Source of the DNA: Winogradskyella sp. | Lineage (GTDB): Bacteria; Bacteroidota; Bacteroidia; Flavobacteriales; Flavobacteriaceae | Assembly (NCBI RefSeq): GCF_028282165.1 | Contig: NZ_JANQIM010000015.1 | Span: 1 to 64,000 of the forward strand | Reading direction: 5' to 3' | DNA: 64,000 nt | Part shown: piece by piece, positions 8,335-16,358 of the stretch | Layout of the letters: every line of letters starts with the position of its first letter | Numbering within the stretch: the stretch's first letter is position 1 | The notes under the pieces: model-generated | Databases searched by the model: none | What the model saw: only the letters and a program-made list of their open reading frames with translations | Told to the model about the DNA's origin: nothing | Made by a program: the position numbers and the translations under genes

Positions 8335-9236
8335 AATTCAAAAGTTTTTCCGTCTTTGGCCAAGAGTACATTGTTGAACTCTTCTTTTGCTTCTGATTCA
8401 AATACGTTATAGCCATTGTATCGCGTAGAAAAATGTCCAAGAATTAAAGTTTCTACATCTGCTTTTCTGGCAATTTTGCCTGCTTGTCTTGCCGTACTGT
8501 GTTTTGTGCGTTCGCACAGTGCTTCATTTTTGTCTAAAAATGTAGATTCGTGATATAGTACAGTTGCGTTTTTTATAATAGGAATAATAGCTTCGTAATA
8601 AACCGTATCACTACAATAGGCATAACTCTTGGACGGTTTCGGATCCTTAGTTACCAATTTATTATCTATTAAAACACCATCTTCATTTTCTACATCTGCG
8701 CCTTGTTTCAGCTTTCTATAATAGGCCACATTGATATTGGCATTTAAAACTGCATTCATATCCAATTTACGTTCGTTCTCCTTTTCCTTAAATAGGAAAC
8801 CATTGGTATACACACGATGCTTTAATGGAATGGTATACACCTCTACTTTATCATCTTCATAAATCAATTCTGACACTTTAGATTCTAACTCATGAAATAT
8901 TATGGGATAGCTCGTCCAAGACTCTGATAATCTAAGCTGAAGTGTAATCACTTCCTTAATGCCCTTTGGCCCATAAATATGCAATTCAGTTTCGCGAGTC
9001 AATAATTGAAACGTACTGACCAAACCAATCAGCCCAAAGTAATGGTCACCATGAAGATGTGAGATGAAAATATGCTTAATTCTGGAAAACTTAACTTTAT
9101 TACGACGTAATTCTACTTGTGTTCCCTCTCCACAATCAATTAAAAACATATGGTTCTTAATTTCTAAGACTTGTGATGTAGGGTTAGTGTTGGTTCGTGG
9201 TGTAGCGCTATGGCAGCCTAGGATAGTTAACTTCAT
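8331..9236 (-). CDS. rnz: Ribonuclease Z
   Basis: 301 residues, normal length. This metallo-beta-lactamase-fold endonuclease matures tRNA 3' ends. The zinc motif HLHGDH is at residues 60-65 (FISHLHGDHYFGLIGL), with further ligands in YCSDTVYYEAI, YHESTFLD and LILGHFSTRY. The exosite region (roughly 155-205) is present. It is the last gene of the apparent pyrR-pyrB-STAS-like-rnz run, 3 bp after the small upstream gene. Confidence 0.96.
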   Translation of the reverse strand: MKLTILGCHSATPRTNTNPTSQVLEIKNHMFLIDCGEGTQVELRRNKVKFSRIKHIFISHLHGDHYFGLIGLVSTFQLLTRETELHIYGPKGIKEVITLQLRLSESWTSYPIIFHELESKVSELIYEDDKVEVYTIPLKHRVYTNGFLFKEKENERKLDMNAVLNANINVAYYRKLKQGADVENEDGVLIDNKLVTKDPKPSKSYAYCSDTVYYEAIIPIIKNATVLYHESTFLDKNEALCERTKHSTARQAGKIARKADVETLILGHFSTRYNGYNVFESEAKEEFNNVLLAKDGKTFEF

Positions 9237-9239
9237 ATA

Positions 9240-9572
9240 TCAAAAGCCTAAATCGCGTTCAATATCTTCCATTTCAATAATATCATAGGCTTCTTGCAAG
9301 GTCGGGACTACAACAATTTCATCAGGCATTTGATCTAAATCTACTTTGTCTGATACCAAAACAAATGATTTCTTGGCGTTACGATGCCTATTACTCAAAC
9401 GCAAAAATTCAATGATATCTTCCAATACTATAGCTTCTAGACTCGATAAATTAATGATTAGATGATCGTTTTTATATTTTTCGTAAGCCTGTTCGATATT
9501 GGTCACCAACGTTTGTGTCGAAACATTTTCTTGGGTAATCAAAGTAATATTTCCATCTTTGTTAACAATCAT
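9240..9572 (-). CDS. Small STAS-like protein encoded between pyrB and rnz
   Basis: 110 residues. It has the look of an anti-sigma-antagonist/STAS domain: N-terminal strands (NITLITQENVSTQTLVTNIEQAYE), then HLIINLSSLEAIVLEDIIEFLRLSNRHR, where STAS proteins carry the regulatory Ser/Thr, then KKSFVLVSDKV and a C-terminal helix (TLQEAYDIIEMEDIER). The product would be cytosolic. It sits 3 bp from both rnz and pyrB. Its role is unknown and no anti-sigma kinase is nearby. Confidence 0.75.
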   Translation of the reverse strand: MIVNKDGNITLITQENVSTQTLVTNIEQAYEKYKNDHLIINLSSLEAIVLEDIIEFLRLSNRHRNAKKSFVLVSDKVDLDQMPDEIVVVPTLQEAYDIIEMEDIERDLGF

Positions 9573-9575
9573 CTT

Positions 9576-10505
9576 TTATTGTTTTATTTTGGAAGCCAAA
9601 AGGTAAATTACAGCCATTCTTACGGCTACGCCATTTTCTACCTGATCTAAAATAATAGCTTGTTTGGAATCCGCAACATCACTTGTTATCTCTACACCTC
9701 GATTTATAGGTCCAGGATGCATGATAACAATATCCTTATCTAAACTATCCAATATTTCTCTATTGATACCAAATTGTTGTGTATACTCTCTTGTTGTAGG
9801 GAAATAACTGATGTCCATGCGCTCATTCTGCACTCTTAGCATATTTGCGACATCACACCACTCTAAAGCCTTTCTAAGATTTGTCTCAACTTTTACACCA
9901 AGTTCTTTTATGTATTTGGGTAATAGTGTTTTGGGGCCACAAACCATAACATTTGCGCCTTGTAATTGCAATGCGTATATATTGGAAAGCGCTACCCTAC
10001 TATGCAAAATATCGCCCACAATAACTACATTCTTACCTTTTACACTTCCTAATTTTTCTCTAATGGAATATGAATCCAATAAAGCTTGTGTAGGGTGTTC
10101 ATGTGCTCCATCACCTGCGTTTACAATACTTGCATCAACATGTTTTGACAGGAACACTCCAGCACCAGGATTGGGATGACGCATCACCACCATATCGACT
10201 TTCATTGATAGAATATTGTTTACAGTATCGATCAAGGTCTCTCCTTTCTTAACTGAGGATTGGGATGCCGAAAAATTAATCACATCTGCGGAAAGGCGTT
10301 TTTCTGCCAATTCAAACGATAGTTTTGTGCGTGTGGAATTTTCAAAAAATAAGTTAGCTATGGTGATATCCCTAAGCGAAGGCACTTTCTTTATTGGTCT
10401 ATTTATGACTTCTTTAAACTGGTCGGCTCTTTCAAAAATCAGTTCTATATCTTGTTTGGTAAGATATTTAATTCCCAATAAGTGATTAACACTTAGTTCA
10501 CTCAT
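9576..10505 (-). CDS. pyrB: Aspartate carbamoyltransferase catalytic subunit
   Basis: 309 residues, normal length. It joins carbamoyl phosphate and aspartate, the committed step of pyrimidine synthesis. Carbamoyl-phosphate-binding FFENSTRTKLSFELAEKRL, then GDGAHEHPTQALLDSYSI, the aspartate-domain region LRVQNERMD and HPGPINRGVEI are all present. No pyrI follows, so it is probably the unregulated or PyrR-regulated class. It is preceded by pyrR with an 81-bp gap. Confidence 0.97.
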   Translation of the reverse strand: MSELSVNHLLGIKYLTKQDIELIFERADQFKEVINRPIKKVPSLRDITIANLFFENSTRTKLSFELAEKRLSADVINFSASQSSVKKGETLIDTVNNILSMKVDMVVMRHPNPGAGVFLSKHVDASIVNAGDGAHEHPTQALLDSYSIREKLGSVKGKNVVIVGDILHSRVALSNIYALQLQGANVMVCGPKTLLPKYIKELGVKVETNLRKALEWCDVANMLRVQNERMDISYFPTTREYTQQFGINREILDSLDKDIVIMHPGPINRGVEITSDVADSKQAIILDQVENGVAVRMAVIYLLASKIKQ

Positions 10506-10586
10506 TTAATTTACTATTGGCTCTTGGCTCTTGCTTCAAGCATTAATAATTCATTATAACTCTTCGTTTCACACGTCAAAACGCTT

Positions 10587-11126
10587 TCACTTATCAATTA
10601 AATAGACAGCATCTTCACCTCCATTTTCTATCCAATTTACTTTTACTTTCTGGTTATCTATGGCATCTACTTGTCTACCTTTGTAATTTGGTTGAATTGG
10701 CAAGTGCCTACTGAATCGTCTGTCTATTAATGTTAATAATTCAATATTATTTGGTCTACCAAACGACTGAATGGCCGTGAGTGCTGATCTTATACTGCGT
10801 CCTGTATACAAAACATCATCAATAAACACTACATTTTTTCCCTCTACTATAAAGTCTATTTCAGTAGTGTTAGCAGCAAGAGGCTTATCTCCCCTTCTAA
10901 AATCATCCCTAAAAAATGTGATATCTAGAAGCCCCAATTGTATGTTATTAATCTTATAATCTTGGGTTAGCATTTGTGCTAAACGATCTGCCAGAAATTT
11001 GCCTCTTGGCTGTATTCCTATCAATACAGTATCAGAAAAATCGTCGTGGTTTTCAATAAGTTGGCATGCCAATCGGTGTAGTGTTATGCTGACTTCCTTA
11101 GAGTTAAGTAATACTTTTTGACTCAT
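10587..11126 (-). CDS. pyrR: Bifunctional pyr operon regulator / uracil phosphoribosyltransferase PyrR
   Basis: 179 residues from the ATG at 11126 (MSQKVLLNSKEV); an upstream TTG would add four residues. The PRPP-binding loop VVFIDDVLYTGRSIRSAL is intact, as are IGIQPRGKFLADRL and the C-terminal VYLIDK. PyrR makes UMP from uracil and in Firmicutes attenuates pyr mRNA; whether it binds RNA in Bacteroidota is not settled by the sequence. It leads the pyrR-pyrB run. Confidence 0.95.
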   Translation of the reverse strand: MSQKVLLNSKEVSITLHRLACQLIENHDDFSDTVLIGIQPRGKFLADRLAQMLTQDYKINNIQLGLLDITFFRDDFRRGDKPLAANTTEIDFIVEGKNVVFIDDVLYTGRSIRSALTAIQSFGRPNNIELLTLIDRRFSRHLPIQPNYKGRQVDAIDNQKVKVNWIENGGEDAVYLIDK

Positions 11127-11198
11127 GCAGGTGACCAAATATTATTCAAAGTACAAAGTTAAGGCAAATTTTTAGATATTTCTTATTAATAGCCGCAT

Positions 11199-11212
11199 AA
11201 TGTTGCAACATT
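11199..11212. promoter_or_regulatory. 14-bp perfect palindrome between pyrR and the phosphorylase-like gene
   Basis: AATGTTGCAACATT lies in the divergent spacer, 73 bp from the pyrR start and 92 bp from the ATG at 11305. It looks like an operator for a dimeric regulator; no regulator gene is nearby. Confidence 0.4.
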
Positions 11213-11276
11213 CATATTTATTAGAAATGAGCAAATTAAATGACTTTTGTCACTAAAACTAAGCCTAACTAATGAT

Positions 11277-11285
11277 TATATTTGC
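11277..11285 (+). promoter_or_regulatory. -7 box of the phosphorylase-like gene, arguing for the downstream start
   Basis: TATATTTGC fits the TAnnTTTG(C) -7 box. It lies inside an upstream in-frame extension that starts at 11272, so the ATG at 11305, about 20 bases downstream, is the better start. No good -33 box at the usual 19-base spacing. Confidence 0.4.
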
Positions 11286-11304
11286 GAGCGAAAAACATAA
11301 CACA

Positions 11305-12954
11305 ATGAGTACAAATAGTAAATATAATAATTGGTTTCATCCTTATAAAACCGATAAGAAATATGATAAAAGAGTAGCATACTTTAGTATGGAATTTGGC
11401 ATTCACCAAGCTTTGAAGACTTATTCTGGTGGTTTAGGGTTTTTAGCCGGTTCACATATGCGATCTGCTTACGAAATGAAACAAAACCTTATTGGTGTTG
11501 GGATGCTATGGAAATATGGTTATTACGACCAGTCGCGTCATATGGATAAGACATTAAGGACAGATTTCGTTGAAAAAACCTATAACTTTTTGGAGGACAC
11601 CGGGATTGAGGTCACGGTAAAATTGCATGATAATCCAAATGTTAAGGTTAAGGCCTATGTTTTAAAGCCAGAAATATTTGGCAGTGTTCCTATCTATCTT
11701 TTGAGTACAGATGTAGAAGGCAATGATTTTATCTCACGTACCATAACCGATCACTTATATGATGCTAACGAAACCACTCGAATTTCGCAAAGTATCATTT
11801 TAGGTATTGGTGGCGCTAAAGTTGTCGAAGCTTTAGGTGGAGCTGATAGATATCATCTCAATGAAGGACATGCTTTACCAGCGTTTTATTACCTCAGGGA
11901 TAAAGGTGTGAAAAAGAATCAAATGGTATTTACGACCCATACACCAGAAAAGGCAGGTAATGAAGAACGTGATGCCAATTTCTTGAATCACTGTGGATTT
12001 TTTGGGCGTAGACTTTCAGACGAAGAGCTTTCCGAAGAGTCAGTTAACGGCGGAAAGATTAATTATACTGTTTCTGCTTTGCGAATGGCTAAAAAGGCAA
12101 ATGCAGTATCAAAGCTTCATGCTAAAGTCTCAAAGGAAATGTGGAAGGATTATGACAAAACGTGTAAAATCATTCCTATAACGAATGCACAAAATCAAAA
12201 TTTTTGGCAAGATGAGAAGCTTAAAAAAGCATGGCAGAAAAAAAACAATAGTGGTTTTAAGAAACGAAAGCTAGAACTAAAAGCCGAATTATTTTATGAA
12301 GTATTAAATCAAACAGAAAAATTATTCGACCCAAATATCCTAACCTTGGTTTGGGCGCGTCGTTTTGCTGGTTACAAGCGTGCGGATTTACTGCTGCATG
12401 ATGAGGCAAGGTTTAAACGTTTGATTTCAAATGAAAAATATCCTGTTCAAATCATATGGGCCGGTAAACCTTATCCAAAGGATTTTTATGGTATTGACGT
12501 GTTTAATAAACTAGTACACTACACCAAGCACATACCAAATCTTGCTGTCTTAACAGGCTATGAAATGGAGCTTTCGCGAAAACTTAAAGAAGGATCGGAT
12601 GTTTGGTTAAATACGCCACGTATAACAAGGGAAGCCTCTGGTACTAGTGGTATGAGTGCCGCTATGAATGGTTCTGTTAATGTCTCTATAAATGATGGAT
12701 GGATTCCTGAATTTGAAAAGAATAGTAAAAACAGTTTCATTTTACCTGAACAGGATTATAAAGCTCCTGTAAGCGAACAAGATAAGTTAGATGCAGAAAA
12801 CCTTTATGATATTTTAGAAAATAAGGTCATACCTATATATTACGATCAACCCGAGAAGTGGCAAGACATTGTATTTAAGGGCATTGATGACGTTTTACCA
12901 GAATTTTCAAGCCATCGTATGGCAGATCAATACTATAAAGAACTGTTTAATTAG
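11305..12954 (+). CDS. Alpha-glucan phosphorylase-like protein (short GT35 type) lacking the PLP lysine
   Basis: 549 residues from the ATG at 11305, of the short alpha-glucan phosphorylase type (about 550-600 aa, against 800 or more for classical GlgP). Family regions are clear: RVAYFSMEFGIHQALKTYSGG, YHLNEGHALPAFYYL, FTTHTPEKAGNE, LTLVWARRFAGYKRADLLL and EASGTSGMSAAMNGS. Phosphorylases release glucose-1-phosphate from glucan using PLP bound to a lysine in EASGTxxMK. Here that position (codon 12655-12657, residue 451) is serine, so PLP binding by the usual route is doubtful. It may be a lineage-specific variant with another activity. It is monocistronic, with a terminator, and unlinked to the glycogen cluster at 27-38 kb. 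Confidence 0.8.
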   Translation: MSTNSKYNNWFHPYKTDKKYDKRVAYFSMEFGIHQALKTYSGGLGFLAGSHMRSAYEMKQNLIGVGMLWKYGYYDQSRHMDKTLRTDFVEKTYNFLEDTGIEVTVKLHDNPNVKVKAYVLKPEIFGSVPIYLLSTDVEGNDFISRTITDHLYDANETTRISQSIILGIGGAKVVEALGGADRYHLNEGHALPAFYYLRDKGVKKNQMVFTTHTPEKAGNEERDANFLNHCGFFGRRLSDEELSEESVNGGKINYTVSALRMAKKANAVSKLHAKVSKEMWKDYDKTCKIIPITNAQNQNFWQDEKLKKAWQKKNNSGFKKRKLELKAELFYEVLNQTEKLFDPNILTLVWARRFAGYKRADLLLHDEARFKRLISNEKYPVQIIWAGKPYPKDFYGIDVFNKLVHYTKHIPNLAVLTGYEMELSRKLKEGSDVWLNTPRITREASGTSGMSAAMNGSVNVSINDGWIPEFEKNSKNSFILPEQDYKAPVSEQDKLDAENLYDILENKVIPIYYDQPEKWQDIVFKGIDDVLPEFSSHRMADQYYKELFN

Positions 12955-12961
12955 CAAATAA

Positions 12962-12989
12962 AAAAGGCTTTCCAAATGGAAAGCCTTTT
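12962..12989. terminator. Bidirectional terminator between the phosphorylase-like gene and rpsA
   Basis: Perfect 12-bp stem AAAAGGCTTTCC (12962-12973) and GGAAAGCCTTTT (12978-12989) with an AAAT loop, placed between convergent genes. Confidence 0.9.
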
Positions 12990-13017
12990 GTTTAAGATAT
13001 TTACAGAAAAGAAATTA

Positions 13018-14853
13018 CTATTTCTTTCCGTCCATTTTATCCTTAAGTGCTTGTAAAGCATCGTTAGCATCACCTAATGTTGGTTTAGCTTCTGCAGCTG
13101 CAGCTTCTGCCTTTTTAACTGCTTGCTTAACAATCTTAGCTTCTTCTGCTTTAAATACAGCAGTATGAGACGCTACCACTCGTTTGAATTCTTTATTGAA
13201 CTCAATGATCTTAAATTCTGCTTCTTCACCTTTTTTAAGCTTAGAACCATCCTCTTTTTCTAGGTGACGTGATGGAATGAAAGCAACAATATCATCATTA
13301 AATGCTACAGTAGCTCCTTTATCTACAACTTCAGTGATCGCAGCTGTATGAGAAGTTCCTAAAGCAAATTCTTTTTCGTACTTATCCCAAGGATTCTCAG
13401 TAGTTTGTTTGTGACCTAGAGATAGCTTACGCCCTTCAACATCTAGCTCTAATACAATAACATCTAATTTGTCTCCAACATTACAGAATTCAGATGGATG
13501 CTTAATTTTCTTAGTCCAAGATAAATCAGAGATATAGATCAATCCGTCAATACCTTCTTCTAACTCAACAAACACACCAAAATTAGTAAAGTTACGTACT
13601 ACACCTGTATGCTTAGAACCAACAGGATATTTAGCAGTGATGTCGGTCCAAGGATCTGGTGTTAATTGCTTAATACCAAGCGACATTTTACGATCTTCCC
13701 TATCTAATGTTAAGATTTGTGCCTCAATTTCATCTCCTACAGATACGAAATCCTGGGCAGAACGTAAGTGCGTTGACCAAGACATTTCAGATACGTGTAC
13801 TAATCCTTCTACACCATCAGCTACTTCAACAAAAGCACCGTAATCTGCAATAACAACGACTTTACCTTTTACTTTGTCACCAACTTTTACTTCTTCACCT
13901 AGGGCTTCCCAAGGATGCTTAGATAATTGCTTAAGACCTAGCTGAATTCTAGATTTATTCTCATCAAAGTCAAGGATTACGACATTTAATTTCTGATCTA
14001 ATTCAACAATTTCATTTGGATGGTTAATTCGAGACCATGATAAATCTGTAATATGAACTAAACCATCTACACCACCTAAATCGATGAACACACCGTAAGA
14101 GGTGATGTTTTTAACAACACCTTCTAAGACTTGTCCTTTTTCTAACTGGCCTATGATTTCTTTCTTTTGCTCCTCGATATCCGCTTCAATAAGCGCTTTG
14201 TGAGATACTACGATGTTTTTGAATTCGTGGTTAATCTTCACCACTTTGAATTCCATAGTCTTATTGACATACTGATCGTAATCTCTAATAGGCTTTACAT
14301 CGATTTGAGAACCTGGCAAGAACGCTTCAATACCAAATACATCGACAATCATACCACCTTTAGTTCTGCATTTTACAAAACCGTTTACAATTTCACCTGT
14401 GTTGTGCGCATTATTCACGCGATCCCATGCCTTAATAACACGGGCTTTTCTGTGTGATAATACTAATTGGCCTGTAGCATCTTCACGTACATCAATTAAT
14501 ACTTCGACCTTATCTCCAACTTTCAAGTCTGGGTTGTAACGAAACTCATTAAGAGAAATAACACCTTCAGATTTTGCATTGATGTCGATTATAGCATCTC
14601 TATCTGTGATATGGATAACTTCCCCTTCTACAACTTCGTCATCTAAGGTATCTACAAAGTTTTCGGATACTAGTTTTTCAAATTCCGCCAATTTTTTGTC
14701 CGCTACTTGCTCAATACCTTCTTCGTAATTGTGCCAATCGAACTCTTTTAAGAATTTTTCTGGATTTGTTTGTGCTTCAGAGACTACTGGAGCTTCAACT
14801 GTAGTTGCTTCGGTTGTTTCAACCTCTGCTTTTTGTGTTTCTTTTTCAGCCAT
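13018..14853 (-). CDS. rpsA: 30S ribosomal protein S1
   Basis: 611 residues. Six S1 (OB-fold) repeats run from about residue 70 to 560; repeats 3-6 are the most typical (for example GVVKNITSYGVFIDLGGVDGLVHITDLSW and GVVRNFTNFGVFVELEEGIDGLIYISDLSW regions). The N-terminal 40 residues are acidic and Ala/Glu-rich, and the C-terminal tail is Lys/Ala-rich, as in Bacteroidota S1. It binds mRNA on the 30S subunit, which matters in a phylum that seldom uses Shine-Dalgarno pairing. Its own promoter is visible at 14972-15003. Confidence 0.97.
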   Translation of the reverse strand: MAEKETQKAEVETTEATTVEAPVVSEAQTNPEKFLKEFDWHNYEEGIEQVADKKLAEFEKLVSENFVDTLDDEVVEGEVIHITDRDAIIDINAKSEGVISLNEFRYNPDLKVGDKVEVLIDVREDATGQLVLSHRKARVIKAWDRVNNAHNTGEIVNGFVKCRTKGGMIVDVFGIEAFLPGSQIDVKPIRDYDQYVNKTMEFKVVKINHEFKNIVVSHKALIEADIEEQKKEIIGQLEKGQVLEGVVKNITSYGVFIDLGGVDGLVHITDLSWSRINHPNEIVELDQKLNVVILDFDENKSRIQLGLKQLSKHPWEALGEEVKVGDKVKGKVVVIADYGAFVEVADGVEGLVHVSEMSWSTHLRSAQDFVSVGDEIEAQILTLDREDRKMSLGIKQLTPDPWTDITAKYPVGSKHTGVVRNFTNFGVFVELEEGIDGLIYISDLSWTKKIKHPSEFCNVGDKLDVIVLELDVEGRKLSLGHKQTTENPWDKYEKEFALGTSHTAAITEVVDKGATVAFNDDIVAFIPSRHLEKEDGSKLKKGEEAEFKIIEFNKEFKRVVASHTAVFKAEEAKIVKQAVKKAEAAAAEAKPTLGDANDALQALKDKMDGKK

Positions 14854-14971
14854 TGCTGATTAAAAATTTGTATTCTGTAGCTTTTGAAAGCCATGCGGAA
14901 AATCTACAGAAGCTTATTAATTAATGTGATCTATACCTTTTTTACTTTCCTAAAGTCCGCTAAAAAGGAGC

Positions 14972-15003
14972 GCAAAATTAATCATTTTCAAACAATTAAC
15001 AAA
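14972..15003 (-). promoter_or_regulatory. rpsA promoter with canonical Bacteroidota spacing
   Basis: On the minus strand TTTG (15003-15000), 19 bases, then TAATTTTGC (14980-14972) give an exact TTTG-N19-TAnnTTTG match. The leader to the rpsA ATG is about 110 bases. The 352-base gap 14854-15205 otherwise holds only the inverted repeat at 15131-15169. Confidence 0.65.
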
Positions 15004-15130
15004 CAATAACAGGTATATTTAGATTCTTTTACTTCTTAGGCATGCTATCTGTTGACCATCTTATTCCAAATTATTAATGATATTGTGACTTTATGTCTTT
15101 ATTTGTGTCGTAAAAACAGATATCAAAATG

Positions 15131-15169
15131 ATACCAAAAACTAAACAATTTGGTATTCAAAATTGGTAT
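15131..15169. promoter_or_regulatory. Inverted and direct repeats upstream of the BON/LysM gene
   Basis: ATACCAAA (15131-15138) and TTTGGTAT (15149-15156) form an 8-bp inverted repeat, and TTGGTAT recurs at 15163-15169, touching a -7-like TATATTTA (15167-15174). It reads as a possible operator over the promoter of the gene at 15206. Confidence 0.4.
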
Positions 15170-15205
15170 ATTTACAATACTATTAATCTTAAAATTTAAA
15201 CAATT

Positions 15206-15583
15206 ATGGTTAAAGCTAAATACCAAGCTGTATTAGACTTAGGTGAAAAACTAAACATTCAAAACGGAGACGTTAGCGAAGAGAACGGCGTACTAAAAGT
15301 TAAGGGTACTGCTGCTACTCAATACGAAAAGAATCTACTTTGGGACGCTATAAAAGCTGCTGGTGGTGAAAACCCTAGTGATATTATGGCTGATATTACT
15401 GTTGCTGATGAATCAGTATATGCAAGACACACTGTTGTTTCTGGCGAAACTTTAGGGAAAATTGCTAAGCACTACTATGGTGATGCCATGAAATACAAAG
15501 ACATCTTTGCAGCTAATACGGATATTCTAAAAAACCCAGATTTAATTCATCCAGATCAAGAATTGATCATTCCAAATCTTTAA
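15206..15583 (+). CDS. BON-LysM protein, Kbp/YgaU-like
   Basis: 125 residues without a signal peptide. The N-terminal half is a BON-like domain (residues about 8-70; GVLKVKGTAATQYEKNLLWDAIK), and the C-terminal half a LysM domain (RHTVVSGETLGKIAKHYYGD to ELIIPNL). The layout and length match E. coli Kbp (YgaU), a cytoplasmic potassium-binding protein induced by osmotic stress. The assignment rests on architecture only. It has its own terminator. Confidence 0.85.
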   Translation: MVKAKYQAVLDLGEKLNIQNGDVSEENGVLKVKGTAATQYEKNLLWDAIKAAGGENPSDIMADITVADESVYARHTVVSGETLGKIAKHYYGDAMKYKDIFAANTDILKNPDLIHPDQELIIPNL

Positions 15584-15605
15584 TAGAACATAGCGTATAG
15601 AAAGA

Positions 15606-15649
15606 GCGACCTTCGGTTACTAAACGTAGTCGAAGTTGTCGCTTTTTTT
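15606..15649 (+). terminator. Terminator after the BON-LysM gene
   Basis: GCGACCTTCG (15606-15615) pairs with CGAAG-TT-GTCGC (15631-15642), followed by a T run; the stem has a two-base bulge. The T run overlaps the 3' end of the convergent cmk gene. Confidence 0.7.
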
Positions 15650-16358
15650 ATGCTAAGTCTCTAGCTAATTTTAATAAGGTCTTAAGCTGTTCTTCTATTG
15701 TAAGATCAGAATTATCTATTTCAATAGCATCTTTGGCCTTAATTAACGGTGAGTCCTCTCTTGTAGAGTCAATTCGATCTCTTGTAGTTACATTTTCTAG
15801 AACTTCATCATAACTCAAGTTATGTCCTCTTTCTAATAATTCTTTATAGCGTCTTTGTGCCCTTGTTTCTGCTGTGGCAGTCATGAAGACTTTCAATTCA
15901 GCCTCAGGAAAAACAACAGTGCCAATATCCCGCCCATCCATAACTATACCTTTGTCTTTACCCATAATCTGTTGTTGCTCAACTAATTTTTGACGTACTT
16001 CGGAAATGGTTGAGACTAAACTCACATATCGAGATACTTTAAGGGTTCGGATGGCTTTCTCAATATTTTGTTCATTTAAATAGACCTCAGCAAAACCAAG
16101 ATCTTCATTAAACTTAAAGGTAATATTTATAGCATCTAGATTTTCTATTAACGCTTCGGAATGGAAGAAATCTTCTCCTATTAAATTGTTATCTAAAGCA
16201 AAATACGTTACGGCCCTGTACATAGCACCAGTATCGACATAAATATAATTGAGTCGTTTGGCCAATTGCTTGGCAATGGTGCTCTTTCCTGTTGAGGAAA
16301 ATCCATCTATTGCAATAACAATTTTATTTTTGTTTCTAAACTTATCTTCTTCTACCAT
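15648..16358 (-). CDS. cmk: (d)CMP kinase
   Basis: 236 residues. It phosphorylates CMP and dCMP with ATP. The P-loop IAIDGFSSTGKSTIAKQLA, YVDTGAMYRAVTYFAL and the CMP-binding MDGRDIGTVVFPEAELKVFMTA are all present, as is the RAQRRYKELLERG lid. Its start overlaps the 3' end of porQ by 17 bp, implying translational coupling in the lon-LysM-porQ-cmk operon. Confidence 0.96.
   Translation of the reverse strand: MVEEDKFRNKNKIVIAIDGFSSTGKSTIAKQLAKRLNYIYVDTGAMYRAVTYFALDNNLIGEDFFHSEALIENLDAINITFKFNEDLGFAEVYLNEQNIEKAIRTLKVSRYVSLVSTISEVRQKLVEQQQIMGKDKGIVMDGRDIGTVVFPEAELKVFMTATAETRAQRRYKELLERGHNLSYDEVLENVTTRDRIDSTREDSPLIKAKDAIEIDNSDLTIEEQLKTLLKLARDLA

Noticed and set aside
11272..11304. Upstream ATG of the phosphorylase-like gene
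   Set aside because: A -7 promoter box (11277-11285) lies inside the extension, so the ATG at 11305 is preferred.
14167..14457. 96-codon plus-strand ORF inside rpsA
   Set aside because: Antisense to S1 repeats; no motif or start context.
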